A DNA stretch of 64,000 nt from contig OZ023274.1 of the NCBI GenBank assembly GCA_964007475.1, positions 103,587,372 to 103,651,371 of the forward strand. The letters run 5' to 3'. This document shows positions 1 through 13,509 of the stretch, piece by piece. A program made the position numbers and the translations under genes. Position 1 is the stretch's first letter; each line of letters opens with the position of its first letter. Under the pieces are notes generated by a model that made no database searches, was not told the origin of the DNA, and was given only the letters and a program-made list of their open reading frames with translations. This DNA is from Hybos culiciformis. Its lineage: Eukaryota > Arthropoda > Insecta > Diptera > Hybotidae.

Positions 1-3000
1 GAAAAGGTTTATTTTGGGTACAAACGTACATATATATAGTCAACCGATTTGGACTATTATTGTCCATAATAAAAACTATTGCTTTATCCTAGAATAATAG
101 TAATATATAAGCTGTGTAATTAATAACTAATGTTATTTTCTTTCACCTTCAGTAATTATATGAATCTTTAATTACACGATAATTATACATTTAAAAAACT
201 ATATAAAATCATAAACAATAAAAATATGACAATTTAATAATTTAGAAATTATTTTAAAAATTTGTTTATTAATACAAAAAAGTTCAGTAATAAAATGCAT
301 TCTCATTTTATTTTATTTTTTTTTTAAATTTTATAAATGAATAAAAAAAATAAAAATAAAATTCTGAGATTATTTATATTCGAATGTCTTCAAAACACAT
401 GTCTATTTTAAATAAAAGAAAATAATAAATATGTTTTAGTAAATAGTAATATATACTTTTAAAATTTATTTTTTTTTCTAAAGGTAGCGACTGTTGAATC
501 TATTTTTGTCTAGAAAATTGTAGGTGGCTTTATATTCTAAAAATCATATCTATATAATTTTATTTGGTTTTTTTTTTTTTTTCGAATGAAATCAATTTAA
601 GAGATTGATGATTATTAAAAAAAAATGATACAATATTAGAATATGAATAATGTTAAAATTAAGTTAAATTTATAATTATTTTATAAAATAAATTAGAATT
701 AAATTAGAATTAGATTATATTAAAATAAAATTGTATTCTAAAATTGGACAGAATATATTTTATATTTGATTGTCATTATATAAAAAATAATAATGTATTG
801 TTGTTTATTAAAAATAATATATTAATTTCGAATTTCAATTTATTAATAGTTACATATTTAATTAAATTTTATATATATTATTTATAGTATATTATGTAAA
901 CATTCATTCATTACACCCTTTATTTTAAAATTAATAATTAGACTTTGTTGTATATCACCAGTAGTATTAAACAAAAATAAACCATAATTTAGATTTTTTT
1001 CAACCCAATATAGCAGAGTAATTAAAATAAAAATTTGAGCTCTCTAAATTGTGTTTTGATACCATCTTTTAAGCAAGAACTTCTATTATTCAAAATGCAT
1101 ATACCAATAAGATGTTATTTGTGTAGCGAATTAGGGTCTACATTTCCCAATTACAAAACCATTTTACAAACTTTCAATTCAGTTTAGCGCACACATTCTG
1201 TGGTAAAATATCCTTGACAGAACATGCCATTTCAATTTCTATTATTTTATAGATCAGCAGCTCTAAAAGAAGTTCAAAATAACATGAATTTTAAAAACTT
1301 ATAACGAATTTTTGAAAGAAAAATACCGGTTTGCGCTCAAGCTAAATAAGTTTCTTGAATACAGAGAATTATATTTCTAGCATTCAATATACGAAAAATG
1401 TGATTGACAACTAAAATTACTTCATCGTTTATATTTCATTACAAAACCTTTTTAACAGAATTCTTGTGAATAAAATCTATATATATATCGAAAAAAAAAA
1501 TCATTCAACAAATTAATACTTAGAGGATATACACACCAAATGTATAAAGAAGACTGGGACTATCTGGCTCTTATCCCAGGCACTTTCTTTTGGCAAATTT
1601 AATTTTTCATATCTTTCGATGAATTTTTTTTTTTTGTAAATTTTTTTTTGAAAAATTGAAAAAAAAATTTTTTGATATAAGATATAATAATGCAAAATAA
1701 AAATTTTTTTAAATATAATGATGAATTAGTTGAATCATTTTATTTACAAAAAAAAACAAAACTATAAAAAATTTAATTCATATTTGGCATCTGTTTCTGT
1801 AAGCTTTAAAACGCTCGATGAAATTTTATTCGAAATTTATTAGGAAAACATTTTTTTTTATATTATATCTACATATACATATATTTTTTTGAATATTTAA
1901 TTAATGAATGTGTAAATTTATATTTTTAAAGAATAATAAAAATTGTAATAAATTTGAAAAAATATAATAGAATTAAATTTAATGTTTTACAATTTAATAT
2001 TTAATTTACTTCGTATAATAATACAAAATGCAGTTTATTTTTTTTGTACGCAGTAAATGCGAAACTATGAGCAGGGTGGTTTGAATCTTGACTGTTCCAA
2101 ATCATAAAAAAATTGAGAAACAAAAGCCCACCTGATAGGTGGGTAGTACATTCGGCCAATAGGCCTCAGTGCAGTGCAAGGAAGATCGTGATATCTTCGA
2201 CTTTTTGAAACCTAACCTAATCAAGCGAAATTATAAACTAATTAAATCCAGAATCATTAAATTCAATTAAATATTATATTTTTACACTTTAAGGGAATTA
2301 GAAATTATTCCGTTTAGAAAATCTCATTAGCCCAGAGGCTTACTTAGTGATACAGAAATACTATTATGAATGACAAACAAACAATTTCTTGCTTTTATTT
2401 TTAATTATTTTTTTTTGCCTTATTGATTTCAATATTATTATGCTAATAGTGCTAACTGAATTTGAAAATTTTATGAAAACAAAAATACTAGCTTTTCCAT
2501 TCGAATAGTGTTGTATATAAAGAAGTAGTGAATATGATGATAAGTATTTGAATAAATAAAAAAGTAAACAAAAATTTAAAGAATTAATAAAAAAATTTAA
2601 AGAAAATGATATTTTAAAAATATTTAGGAATAATTTATTGTGAATTTTATTCAGTTTAGCAAAGTTAATTTTATAATGAAACGTATAAATATATACTTAG
2701 TTCCACGCCGTCGTTCCATATATGTAATTTTATGTCTATATTAAATGACATAATAATATATTAATAAGTATAAAATTGTAATAATATTATATGTACATTT
2801 ATGTATGTAAAATGTGTATATAATTATATCTAGACATTATTATTTTGAATTTAAAAATGACAAGAATTTTATTGAGATTTTTAGATGATTAATAATTGTT
2901 TTATTTTTAAATTAATTAAGATGAATTAAGAAAAAAAAAATTAAAATTAACCATACTAGTAAAGTGATATTTATTTGTTTGAAATAAAATTGTATTTTTG

Positions 3001-4606
3001 AAAACTTTCTATACCATACTTTGACATATATTGTTTGATATTAAGTTGCAATAGTTTTAGTATTGTTGTGTTTTCGAGCCGAACAAGATAATAATATATG
3101 CATCATATTTTGCAGAAATCTTTTTTTATGTATATACATTGAAATATAGTTAGGTTTTTCTAAATTTTAAAAATAGTTTTTATTTTTATATATATTGTTT
3201 TTCTAAATTTATAATTTCATGCATATTATACTATTTTAAGTATATATTTTTTTAATTAATTTAATTGAAAATCTATAATAGCTGTATAGTATAACTATAA
3301 AAGCGAAATAATCAAATTTATAGAAATTTTTGTAACTTAAATGTGAATAATACATACTGTTTCATTTCATATACATATATATTAAATACATGTATTGAAA
3401 GTATAAATTATGGAGGCAATCTTAAGAGTTGAAAATAGATAGAAGAGATAGTATAAAAAATAAACATTGAAAAAAAAAAACATTACATATAAAACAAGTG
3501 GTGAGCCATTCAGTGATTTCCTGTGATCTTATTTTTTTTAGGTACACTGAGTAAAATATTAAAATAAAAATGTTTTCACAATTTATAAATAATTTTCTGG
3601 ATTTTTTTTTGTTGTTATAAAGAAAAAACCAAAAAAAAACAGAAAAATTGTGACAAATTTATTTCTAACATTATTTTTATTGCGATTTTGAAGTCGTTTC
3701 TCACAGGACCGCTGAATTACTCAGATAAAAAGCATTCCGATTTGAAGCAAAAAAAAAAAACAACACAAATCAAAACACAAAACAAAATCTCTAGACTATA
3801 CATACATACATCATGTACTATATACTTATACTACACAGAAAAAAACCATAAAGGACTAATAATGTTGTCAGTTTTGTTTTTCTTAAACTGTTGATTATTC
3901 GTTTTTTTTTTTATATATATCATTAATTGATTAAAAAAAAATTATTCAAAATGCTTGATTGATTAAAAGATTTTTTTCGGATTAATACTGAGTTTTAGTT
4001 TTTGACAAAATTCTAAAAAGTTCTATTAAAAAAAAAGGAGTTCTATATGTAAATGTTGCTATGAAGATAGTTGACACTTTAAATATTAAATGGAATTCAC
4101 AATAGAGATTTTTAGAAATTTTTTCATCCTATCCGTCAAAATTGAATTAAGGAAGTGAAAATAAAAAATTGAATTCATAGAAGGTTAAAAGGAAATTGTG
4201 ATTAGCCTTATCCATGGCACTGATGAGTTCTATAATATACAAAGGATTAATGAAACACATTACTTCTAATATTCAGTTTTAATCTTTTATTTCTTTAATC
4301 GTTGACAATTTTTAAAACTTCAGTGTTGCTTTGAAGTCTTTTTAAGGAACTGTTTTTGTTGTGAATGAATTTTCGCCAAAAATTTAATTAGATATTTACT
4401 ATTGAAGGGCTGCCATAATATGAATAGAGTTAATTAAATTGTCGTCACAGTAAAAGAGAAATTTCAATGTGTCGAATGTGTCGCATGTTGAATAATTCTA
4501 AATAATTCAATTAATATATATATAATTTATTTAATTCCCATCTGTTTTGTTTCAAAATTTTAAAAGATTTATCTTTTCTTTTCTTTTGTTTTTGTTCTTA
4601 ACTTAC
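1..4606. other. Non-coding left flank (intron or downstream of the thioredoxin-like gene)
   Basis: Very A+T-rich sequence without a convincing exon. The next exons of the minus-strand thioredoxin-like gene should start in or beyond this stretch, but I could not find any, so it is probably intron. The only compositionally distinct piece is the GC-richer island at about 2048-2220. Confidence 0.5.
2048..2220. repeat. GC-richer island with short hairpins, possible SINE or retroelement relic
   Basis: About 170 bases stand out in composition. They contain a perfect 7-bp hairpin (CCCACCT-gat-AGGTGGG near 2129), a GGCC-aata-GGCC hairpin, and GGTTTGAATC near 2078, which loosely resembles an RNA polymerase III B box. 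No long open frame on either strand. I do not recognise the family. Confidence 0.3.
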
Positions 4607-4642
4607 CAGTGACTCTTGGTGGACATGTTGCATGATCAGGAC
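4607..4642 (-). CDS. 36-nt in-frame small exon of the thioredoxin-like gene
   Basis: On the minus strand a CACAG acceptor (AG at 4644-4643) and a consensus GTAAGT donor (GT at 4606-4605) flank 36 nt. Joined in phase 1 to the T left by the exon ending at 5375, it reads CPDHATCPPRVT and leaves a single G, so it is symmetric (phase 1-1) and can be included or skipped without changing frame. It falls exactly where domain 1 carries its CxxC segment, and supplies two Cys spaced C-x5-C instead of C-x2-C. The polypyrimidine tract is poor. The reading rests on phase agreement and on the Cys-rich content fitting the position; it could be a cassette or a mutually exclusive exon. Confidence 0.62.
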
Positions 4643-7600
4643 CTGTGTTCATTTCGGTTGATCAAAATATAATATTTTTTTTTTATTTCAAAATTATAAT
4701 AGCATTATGTGCAATTTTATAAAAATATAAAGAAAAAATTGTTTATAGTTGATTTCCACCATACTATGTACTATGTATTGTTTAACTCTTATATAAAAAA
4801 TTTCCTTTTATTATATTAATTATTAAATAAAAAAATAAACAAACTAATCTAATCCTAACTAAAAAAAAAAAAAATAAAAAAATTAATTAAAATATTTTAA
4901 TTAGAAAATTATTAGTCACATTAAAAAAATATTATTTAAAATTTTTTAAAAATAAAACAAAACAATTTTCATTTTTCTAAACTAAATTTTTTTTTTGGGG
5001 AGTTACATTTAATTAATTAAAATTAATTAATAATTATTATTATTGATTTTTTTTTGATTCAAAAAAAAAAAAAAATAAATGTTATTTCATATATTTTTGC
5101 TTTTAATGTTTTAATTTTTTTTTCTTTTTTGTAGATTATTTACAAACTTAACATATAGATTCTTATACTCACTAAAAACTGCAACAAAATTATACATAAT
5201 TTTTTTTTTCATATTATTACATTTTTGAGAAAATAATATTATATTTATAATATGTTTAAAATAAAATAAAAAAAAAACTTAAATTGAATTCTATAAAATT
5301 CCTTCTAAATGTTAGTATATTTTTTCTTTAAATTATTATTTAAATAAAACTTATACCTATTTTTTTTGACTTACAGAAAAGAACAGCAACATAATCTGTA
5401 TCTTCAATAATTTTTTCTAAAATTTTTGCATTAACTTCTTCAATACGATCGGGTAAATCCATTGCTTCTAATGATGTTAAAAAATCTAAGACACCTTCTT
5501 CATCCATAAGATCACCATCATATATGATTGGTTCCTTTTCCCTAAAAATCAAAAAAAAAAAAAACATGAAAATTGTACATCATCTTGTGAATGAGTGCGA
5601 CCTGAAACGAGTTATTTGAACTATCTTAGAAGCCTTCTGTATCTGCACTTGGACCTTAAAACTGACCTTAGAGCGGAACTGACCTGTAAGCTGACCTGTA
5701 AGCTGACCTGTGAACAGGCCTTTCTCATACAATAAAAAAGGAAAAAAAAATAACTAACCTTTGCGTAAAAGGCCAGTTTGCAGACAAAAAAAGTTAGTTT
5801 GCAGACAAAAAAGGTCAGTTTGCAGATATTATAGTTGCCAACTTTTCTGCTTTTTCCTTGCTTTTTCTGCCTTTTTTCTATTTACAAATTTAAAAATAAA
5901 CAAGAGAAAAAACAGTTTGTTTACACATATTTTTTTTTAAAAGTGTCAAAAAATAGAGTGTGTACTGGTTTCGTTAAGGTGGGCTTAGGAATAAACCTTT
6001 GCAGACAAGTGCAGATACGGTATTATATGCCTTTTATATTTTTAATTATATTTTTGTAATTTATGTGGAATGATGATTAATTTCTCATTTCTAAATAAAT
6101 TAATATTCAATGTTAGAATATATGTTTTACAATTTACACCCTTTGCTTTGTGGCGACAAATAAGAGTCAATTTTTTTATTTTTATTTTTAAGTTTAAAAA
6201 CATAACACATATGTATGTTAAGTGTACCGTACATAATAATGTTTGTTAAATTTTGAATAATTTTTCTCAGCAAAATTTTGTGTTATTTTTCAATTGAAAT
6301 TATAAAGTTCTGGGAACCATAAAACATTTGAATGAAAATATGCTAAGTACTCTATTAGAGGTCTTCAGTAGATTGTCATCAAACATTACAATATTCTTGA
6401 CAACTTAAGGTTGTTGGCATAAGAAAACTACACTCTGATTCTACTTTATTTTGAATTACTTTATTCAAATTTATTTTTAATTAAAAAAATTTTCTCAACC
6501 CCAATAATTATTTAAAAATAAATAAATCAAAACTTAAATTAAAAATAAAAATTAAAAAAAAAAAAAAAATCATAATTTCCACAAAATTTTATTTCCTCTT
6601 TTTATATTATTATTTTAATGAGAATTAATTACCTCTATATAATAAAAATTCGATACAGCTTTTCAAATTTTTTGAAAGCTCATGGAAATCCGTATAGAAA
6701 AATATTTTCACTTAAATAATAGATTTTTTGTTTACGTAAAAAATAAAATTTTTTTTTAAATGAAAAAATTTCAAATAATTGAATAATACATAATAATTAA
6801 TTATCTTAAAATACATATAAGTTTATATGTACCTATATAATATTATGACAAGTAAACGTATATTTAGTAATTTAGTTGGTCACCCCAATATTTTTTTTTG
6901 ACAATTTAAAACAATTTTTGGTGAAAAAAAAATCAACAACACTCAAGAATTTTCACCAAAAAAAAAATTTTGTATTAGATAAATAATAGTATATGTTTTT
7001 TGCCAAGAAATTTGTTTTGGCTCATCTTCAATATGAAATGACAGGTTTGGAAAGGTAATTCATGCTTTTCTCGTTTTTTAATGAATGAATGATTAAAAGC
7101 ATATTGCTCCCAAAATTTAGTATATAAATAAAAATTATATGGATTCTCAGAACAGCAGAATGTGTTTAACTTAACGTTCTATAAACATTACTATAAAAGG
7201 TCTCATTTAGATAGGGCGCACTATATTTAATTGTTCTTACTTCTTATAGCATATATATATATAATTTGTAGTTGTAGATATTGACTAAAAAAACTCACCT
7301 GAAATATGTAAGAGCTGGAAAATTTTTAATTCCATATTGTTTTGCTAATCGTTTATCGTTAATTTTAACAAAATCAACACCAAATGAATCAGTGTCATCA
7401 TCAATTTGTTCGAGTTCGGCTAATACTTTATCACAAGTCAGACAACTTCTGGCATCTGCATAAAAAATTTTAATTTTTTTTTTTTTTTAATGATTTTAAT
7501 TTATGCGCAAAATTGTTCGTCAATTTTATAAATTTATATTATATTTTGAAAATGATTTCATATGATGTGTGATATAGATTTTTTACCATAATTATATTTT

Positions 7601-10600
7601 CCATTATAAATTTTACAAAAGTAAGAATAGAATAAGAGAATGGGAATGGGTCGATGCCGATAAAACATCATATATTACAATTGAAATTGGGGTCAAAATT
7701 TTAAATAAAAACAGATTTAATAATTTACATTATAAATTATATATATAAATAGCAAAATAAAGAACTTGACACATTTTGAATATATAATATCATTTTCATA
7801 ATTTTTTTTTTTTATCAGAATTCAACTTATAAAACCAATTGCTCTGCAATATAGTATTATTTAAATAATTCTTTTTTCAATAATTTTTTAATTTATGTTA
7901 TTATTATTATTTATTGCCAATTGTTTTCACTTTTAATATTTTATTAAACCATTTTATTTATTTATTTTTTTTTTTTAAATTCATTCATACCCAATTATTT
8001 ACTTTATTTTTATTTTCAGAATTTAAAGTGAAAAATGTATTATCATTAATTAATTTTATAATATTTTTTTTGAAAAAGCAAGCAAAAAAATTATAAATTT
8101 CAAATAGAAAATATATATAAGATACATACTATGTGTAGTAGTATATACAATACATAAAATATTATGTGTTTTTTTTTTTTATTATTATTTTTTAAGTGGG
8201 TGTTTTTAAATGTCAATGGCATATTTTTGAAAATTCAGGATACATTTTATTTTTTCATATACAATTCTTTTAAAAATTGAATAATCTTTTTGAAATTTGA
8301 AAAAAAAAAAAAAAAATTTTTTTTAGAAAATTTTAAAAATAGATGTATAAAATATTTTGTATTTTTGTTTTTTTTTTTTATTATAAACTTGAATCATCAT
8401 TTTATGGAGCATTTTTATGAAAAACTTTTCAAATAACTAAATCTTTGTATTTTTTTTTGATATTGAAATATACCTGATAGTCGAATGTTGTACATATATT
8501 AAAAAAAAAAAACAAAAAATTGACTTATGTATAAAATTTATGACATGATATTTGGCGGTATCATATAAGTTTATTTATTATTATAAAAGTTGAAGGTTTT
8601 ATAATTTAATTATGTCCTCTATTATTCAAAATTCAATGTTCTTTAGATATTATGTTTTTTATTTCAGACATTAAGTTAATTGTGAAAGAAGCTTTGTCAA
8701 AAATTTTGTATTATTAATTTTACATGTATGTAATTGGTATTGGAGTTTCGGTACTGATAAATAAATTTTTAACTAACTTCTAAAAGCTATATGTTTTTCT
8801 ATTTATTCGACAACTAAATTCGACTAAGAATAGAAAAGAGTGAGTTTTCTCACACAACAAATTACAATATTTAATTACATTCATTCCTTCTTTTCTAACA
8901 TAATAACATGAAATTTCAAAATTTTTAATCAAAAACTTAAAGTTTTGTTAAAAGATTATATGTAAGCTGAGCTTACTTAAAGAACATTAACCTACATATA
9001 CATTTGTGAATAGATTTTGGTTAAATTTATATGGAATTTTTTTTCAAATAAATCAACATTTCTTCAGATGGGAATAAAGTTTATTATTTGAATTTTTTCT
9101 TTAATTTTTAAAAACATTTTTAATTTTACATTTTGTATATAAAAAAAAACAATTTGATTTATTGATTTCATTTTTTTCTTAAGATATTTAAAAAAAATAT
9201 ATATATTCAAATTTGAAATTCGCTAAATATAAATTTATTTATTTTATATTATACAAGCTTAAGATTAAATCGTTATTGACGTCATCAGTGCAAAAATAAA
9301 TACTATCTTAAATTTGATATCAATTTAGTGTTATTAGTCAAAGGTCCTTAAGATGAAAGAATTAGATTTTCATTACGTTTCAAGAATCAAAAATTCTGCA
9401 ATGTGTAATTTAGTTGGTCAAATTAAATAAAATTATCTTTCAACTGCTGTAGGTGAATCAAAAAAGTATATAAAAATAAAATGTTTGATAGAACTCTATC
9501 GAAATTGCAATATTTTTCTATATGGTCTAAAATGCATCATCAGACCTGTAAAAATTTAAATACTTTGATATTGAGTACTTGTAATGATTACAGAGGAATT
9601 GTATTTGTAAAAGTAAATAATACTTTTCATAAAAAAGAATTGTGTTTAGAAAAGTATTGATTCAAATGCAATTACTTTGTATTTGAATATCGAAAGTACT
9701 TATTTGATTTTTTACAAACTACATCATTATGCATTTAAGCGTCAAAAACATCATTATGCATATTATCAAAACTTTAATTTCAATCAATTAATTTTTTAAA
9801 TTTCTAAAAATTATTTTTATACACAAAATCGATTTCTACAGAACAAAAAATAAGATATTGCAGAAATAAAAAAGATTTCCCGAAAAAAAAAATTAAAAAA
9901 CAAATCATGTCAAGGTATTGTAAATACAGTAACAGGTGGGATCTCTACTTGTTGACAGCTGTTTTCCTTTTTTTACATTGTTGTTAAAAACAAAAAAAAT
10001 AAAAAGCTTTTGGATAAAAATATGAAATATAATTTTTTGCACTATAATCTCATTAAAAAAAAAAGACTTAAAAAATTTATATACCTCTATATTATTATTT
10101 TATTTAATAAATTAATTAACGAGTAATACATTTTTCTGAATTTATTTTTTATTTTTTTAATAATCTCTAATGCTATTATTATTTATTTTTCTATGTCTAC
10201 TTAATATATATAAAAAAAAAAAAATCTATTTTTAGTCTTTATTTTAGATTTGAATTTAATGCGAAAATTTTTTTTATATATTTAAATTTTTATTAAAACA
10301 ACAGAAAAAAACATAAAATTAAAACCATAGGTTATATATATGTTATTTTATTATGTTGAATTCTATGTATTTTGTTTGAAGAAGAGTAAAAACATTTATA
10401 TGATAAAAGAAAAATAAAAAAAAAACATTAGAATTTTCATTTTACATGATAATGCGATGCGAACATTATAAAATTTACGTATTTTTGAATTTTTAAAGAA
10501 TTTGAAGACACAAAAAATAAAAAAAAATAAAATAAAATATTTTTTTATTTTATTATGTAATAATTTCTTGTTTAAAATTTAATGTGTATAAAAAGAAAAT

Positions 10601-13509
10601 TAAATTGTATTATTTTTATTTTAACATATATTTTCATTTTATAATAATAATAAAAATGAAGAAAAACTCTAAAGAATATATTTTCTCTTTAAAATTGCAC
10701 TCTTTAAAAATATTTTTTGGTTATTTTATTTTTGTTATTTGTTTTGAAAATAGCTTCATCATCATAAAAAATGTTTTCAGCGTTTTAAATAAAGTTATAG
10801 CTATGTTGTTTTAGAGTCATTGGAAACCTTATAGACTCAATTCAACCTTTGAGCAGTATTTGTCCTGTGTAAAATATAAAATATTCAAGTTTTATTACTA
10901 TCTATCTACCCAGAAAAGATAAAATAAAATGTACCTATATGTTTTCCAATGCGATCTATGTTTATAAAAAAAATACATAATATTATTTTTTATATTAACA
11001 TTAATGTATATGTACATAATGTCTAAAAAATTATACACACTTTTATTTTTTGAATTGTGTGTGATCAAGATTTATTGTCAATTAATTTAAAACCCAAAAT
11101 TTTAGTTCAGTAGATTGTCTACTAAAAATTCTAATAATAAAAAAACTTGGAGCTTAAGAAGTTAGGAGATATTTCGCTAAAGTATTAAATTAGTTTACTT
11201 AAAAATTACACGGCGACCAATAGAAATAATATTACTAAGATTGCAATGCTTATTTCATATATTAATATTGTGAGTTGGTTGATGGTAGTTATTTTCAATT
11301 TTCAATTTAAGTTATAATGCTAAATTATAAAGGACAATATTTTTCTTATACTTTGCTGATGTATATTCTTGAAATTTTACATTATACTTTAAGATATCTA
11401 AGCAGAATAGTTGTTCATGGTTGTCATAAACAAATAAATTAAATATAGGAAAGAATTTTATTTCGCAAATTTTAAATTGAATTTTTTAATTACTTTGTAG
11501 TTTAAAATCATTCTCAAACTATGCTTAACAGCATCTAGTTCTTAAAGAAATTTGAAAGAAACAACTTTTAGTATTTCGCAAATACAATAAAAATTCAACA
11601 ATTGATGCAAAAAGAAAACGATATTTGAAAAGTAAATAAATTTAAACTTTAAAAATCTAAAAATATAATAAATATTGCAAATAAAATTTATATCCTAGGT
11701 TTTAATTAAGTTTGCAAAATACGGACTTTAGTTGAATTTCATAAGTTCCGTACATACATATATGAGGTACACATTCTAATTTCATTACTAGTTTTATTTA
11801 TCTGTTGACTGACATCTAAAAATTAATAAATATTTAACATAGACAAATGGGGCTGAATCTATATTGCGTAAAGGATTATAAAACAATCACAGATAAAATA
11901 TTATTTTTCTATAAATACTTTTGTTTGCTTTCGATATTAAAAAACAAAAATAAAAAAGGAAATTAAAAATTAATGCAGATAATTGATTCTTATTAAAATA
12001 TTTCAACGATCAAGATAATTTTCTTTTTTTTTATACAGTCAGGGGTGGCCAAACGGATGATCACGATAACCATTTCCAAATGAGCAATAAGTTTGAATAT
12101 TATTCTTGATGTTCGCAGGTAAAACACAGAGCTAGAAGTAATGATAAAAATCTGAACGTTAATGCCACTTTTGAGAACTGAATTGCAGAATTATCAAATG
12201 CTTTAATTTCGATTTCAAAATAGTTAATAATAAAACCAGGATGGTAAAGAATATCTTTAAAAATATCTAGTTTTTTTTGTTATTTATTCTTCAAAAATTT
12301 TTATAAAAGGAAGAGATTCTGAAAATATATACAAAGATGCAGTAACAAAATGATGTTCAAAATGTGTTGCCTAAATTAGAAATTTTTTTTTTGTAATATT
12401 GGTATTTGCTGAATTATTATACATGCTTAATAGCTATAGCTTGAATCCATAGATTTCAAAATTAAAAAAAAAATTAATGTTAGAGGTCGACCTTTTTCAA
12501 GAAAAGTTTGGACGCGTCCGGTATACATTTGAATTGTAAACAAACACATTAGATATATATACAATTATTTGAAAAGAGTGTTTATTTTAATAATACATAA
12601 TATGTATATCTTTTTCATATATGGAAAATGTATTGAAACTATAAATAAAAGTCTGTAAATTCGTATTCGTAAATTTGAGACACTACTGATTAATTTAAAT
12701 AAATTAGAAATATATATTTCGAATAGTACGAAATATTTAAGTCACAGAAGAATAAATTTCTTGTTTTATTATTTTTGTTGTTTATTATAAATATATATGT
12801 ATATATTATTTGAACAAAATACATATATGGATGGATTCAAACAATCTTTTATATGACATCCTGAAAATAAAAATAAAGAATTTTTACATTTAAAGAGCAT
12901 GGCTTCTTTAAATAGAAAACGTTGTGATTTTTTTTTGTTTTATTTTTTTTTTTGATATTAAAGAAAAGAATTTAAAAATTTTTCTATTTTCTTTCTTTTC
13001 TTTTATTTTTCTTTTTTATTTTTTTTTTACATATACACACATTTAAAAATTATAAATTTTTTTTTTAAATACACTTAAAAATTATTTTTCATCTTTTTTT
13101 TTTTTAAATGTCAATTATTTATTTAAATTATTTAATTTTATGCTGCCGTATATATTTATTTAATATTTTATTTTATTTTGCTAAATACATTGAAAAAAAA
13201 ATTTTCTGAAAATTTTCTCATACTTTATTTAAATTTTCTTTTTATAAAATTTTTTTTTCGATTTTTCATTTTTCATTTTCATTTTAAATTTTTTTTGGAA
13301 CGAATTTTCTTACACCAAAATACAGCTACGTAATCTTTTTCATTTAAAATTTTTTCCAATTGTTTAGCATTAACTTCTTCTATAACAGCTTCAGGTGGTA
13401 TTGGTGGTCCACTTGGACCTTTTTTTGCACATTCAACATATCCGGGGAATCTAAGTGCAAATAACGTACACACTAATAAAAATATGAATTTTATTCGCGA
13501 TAAAAACAT
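4607..13509 (-). CDS. Tandem thioredoxin-like domain secreted/ER protein, 5' part (four exons)
   Basis: Coding exons on the minus strand are 13509-13314, 7455-7299, 5541-5375 and 4642-4607, joined in phases 1, 2 and 1 with GT-AG borders, giving about 185 residues from the Met at 13509. Residues 1-28 form a signal peptide (basic MFLSRIK, then a hydrophobic core, ending near VECA). The first thioredoxin-like domain has a strand ending DYVAVFW, then YARSCLTCDK with a CxxC at residues 70-73, and a cis-Pro segment NFPALTYF (Pro112). A second domain begins at about residue 150 with IEEVNAKILEKI, a near copy of residues 43-54, so the protein is a tandem repeat of roughly 108 residues. An acidic linker (YDGDLMDEEGVLDFL) joins the domains. 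Known of such families: PDI/calsequestrin-like proteins of the secretory pathway; a redox role is plausible only for domain 1. No stop codon is reached, so the gene continues past the left edge. I do not know a gene symbol. Confidence 0.82.
5637..6022. mobile_element. ~390-bp inverted-repeat element, family B, copy 1
   Basis: The ends are inverted repeats: GTATCTGCACTTG on the left and CAAGTGCAGATAC on the right. The interior has short tandem units (CTGACCTGTAAG three times on the left; AGTTTGCAGACAAAAAA-type units three times in the middle). A second copy lies in opposite orientation at 53626-54021. No transposase frame, so it is non-autonomous. It sits in the intron between coding exons 7299 and 5541 only in the sense of lying just upstream of exon 5541-5375 on the minus strand. 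Confidence 0.78.
7456..13313 (-). other. Long first coding intron of the thioredoxin-like gene
   Basis: Bounded on the minus strand by the GTAAGA donor at 13313 and the TGCAG acceptor at 7456, 5858 nt long. It is low-complexity A/T sequence apart from the hAT-like element at 12040-12521. A slightly GC-richer patch near 9935-9985 (CAGCTG E-box on both strands) has no recognisable function. No further exon could be supported. Confidence 0.6.
12040..12521. mobile_element. hAT-like non-autonomous element (482 bp)
   Basis: The left end is CAGGGGTGGCCAAAC, the classic hAT-type terminus. The right end, GTTTGGACGCGTCCGG, is its imperfect inverse (the inner CCAAAC/GTTTGG is exact). The element is flanked by TATACAGT (12032-12039) and TATACATT (12522-12529), an 8-bp duplication with one mismatch, the length expected for hAT insertion. 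No transposase coding sequence inside. It lies in intron 1 of the thioredoxin-like gene. Confidence 0.65.

Noticed and set aside
1513..1695. Minus-strand 60-codon frame ending near VFFIHLVCISSKY
   Set aside because: Considered as a downstream exon of the thioredoxin-like gene, but it has no repeat motif, no suitable acceptor and starts in a Lys/Phe homopolymer artefact.
2205..2220. CCTAACCTAA, two units of the insect telomere repeat
   Set aside because: Only two units; expected by chance and not evidence of an interstitial telomere tract.
5835..6059. Plus-strand 74-codon frame
   Set aside because: Lies mostly inside the family B inverted-repeat element and shows no protein motif.
7281..7463. 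Plus-strand 60-codon frame
   Set aside because: It is the antisense shadow of the second coding exon of the thioredoxin-like gene, whose minus-strand reading has CxxC and cis-Pro motifs and proper splice sites.
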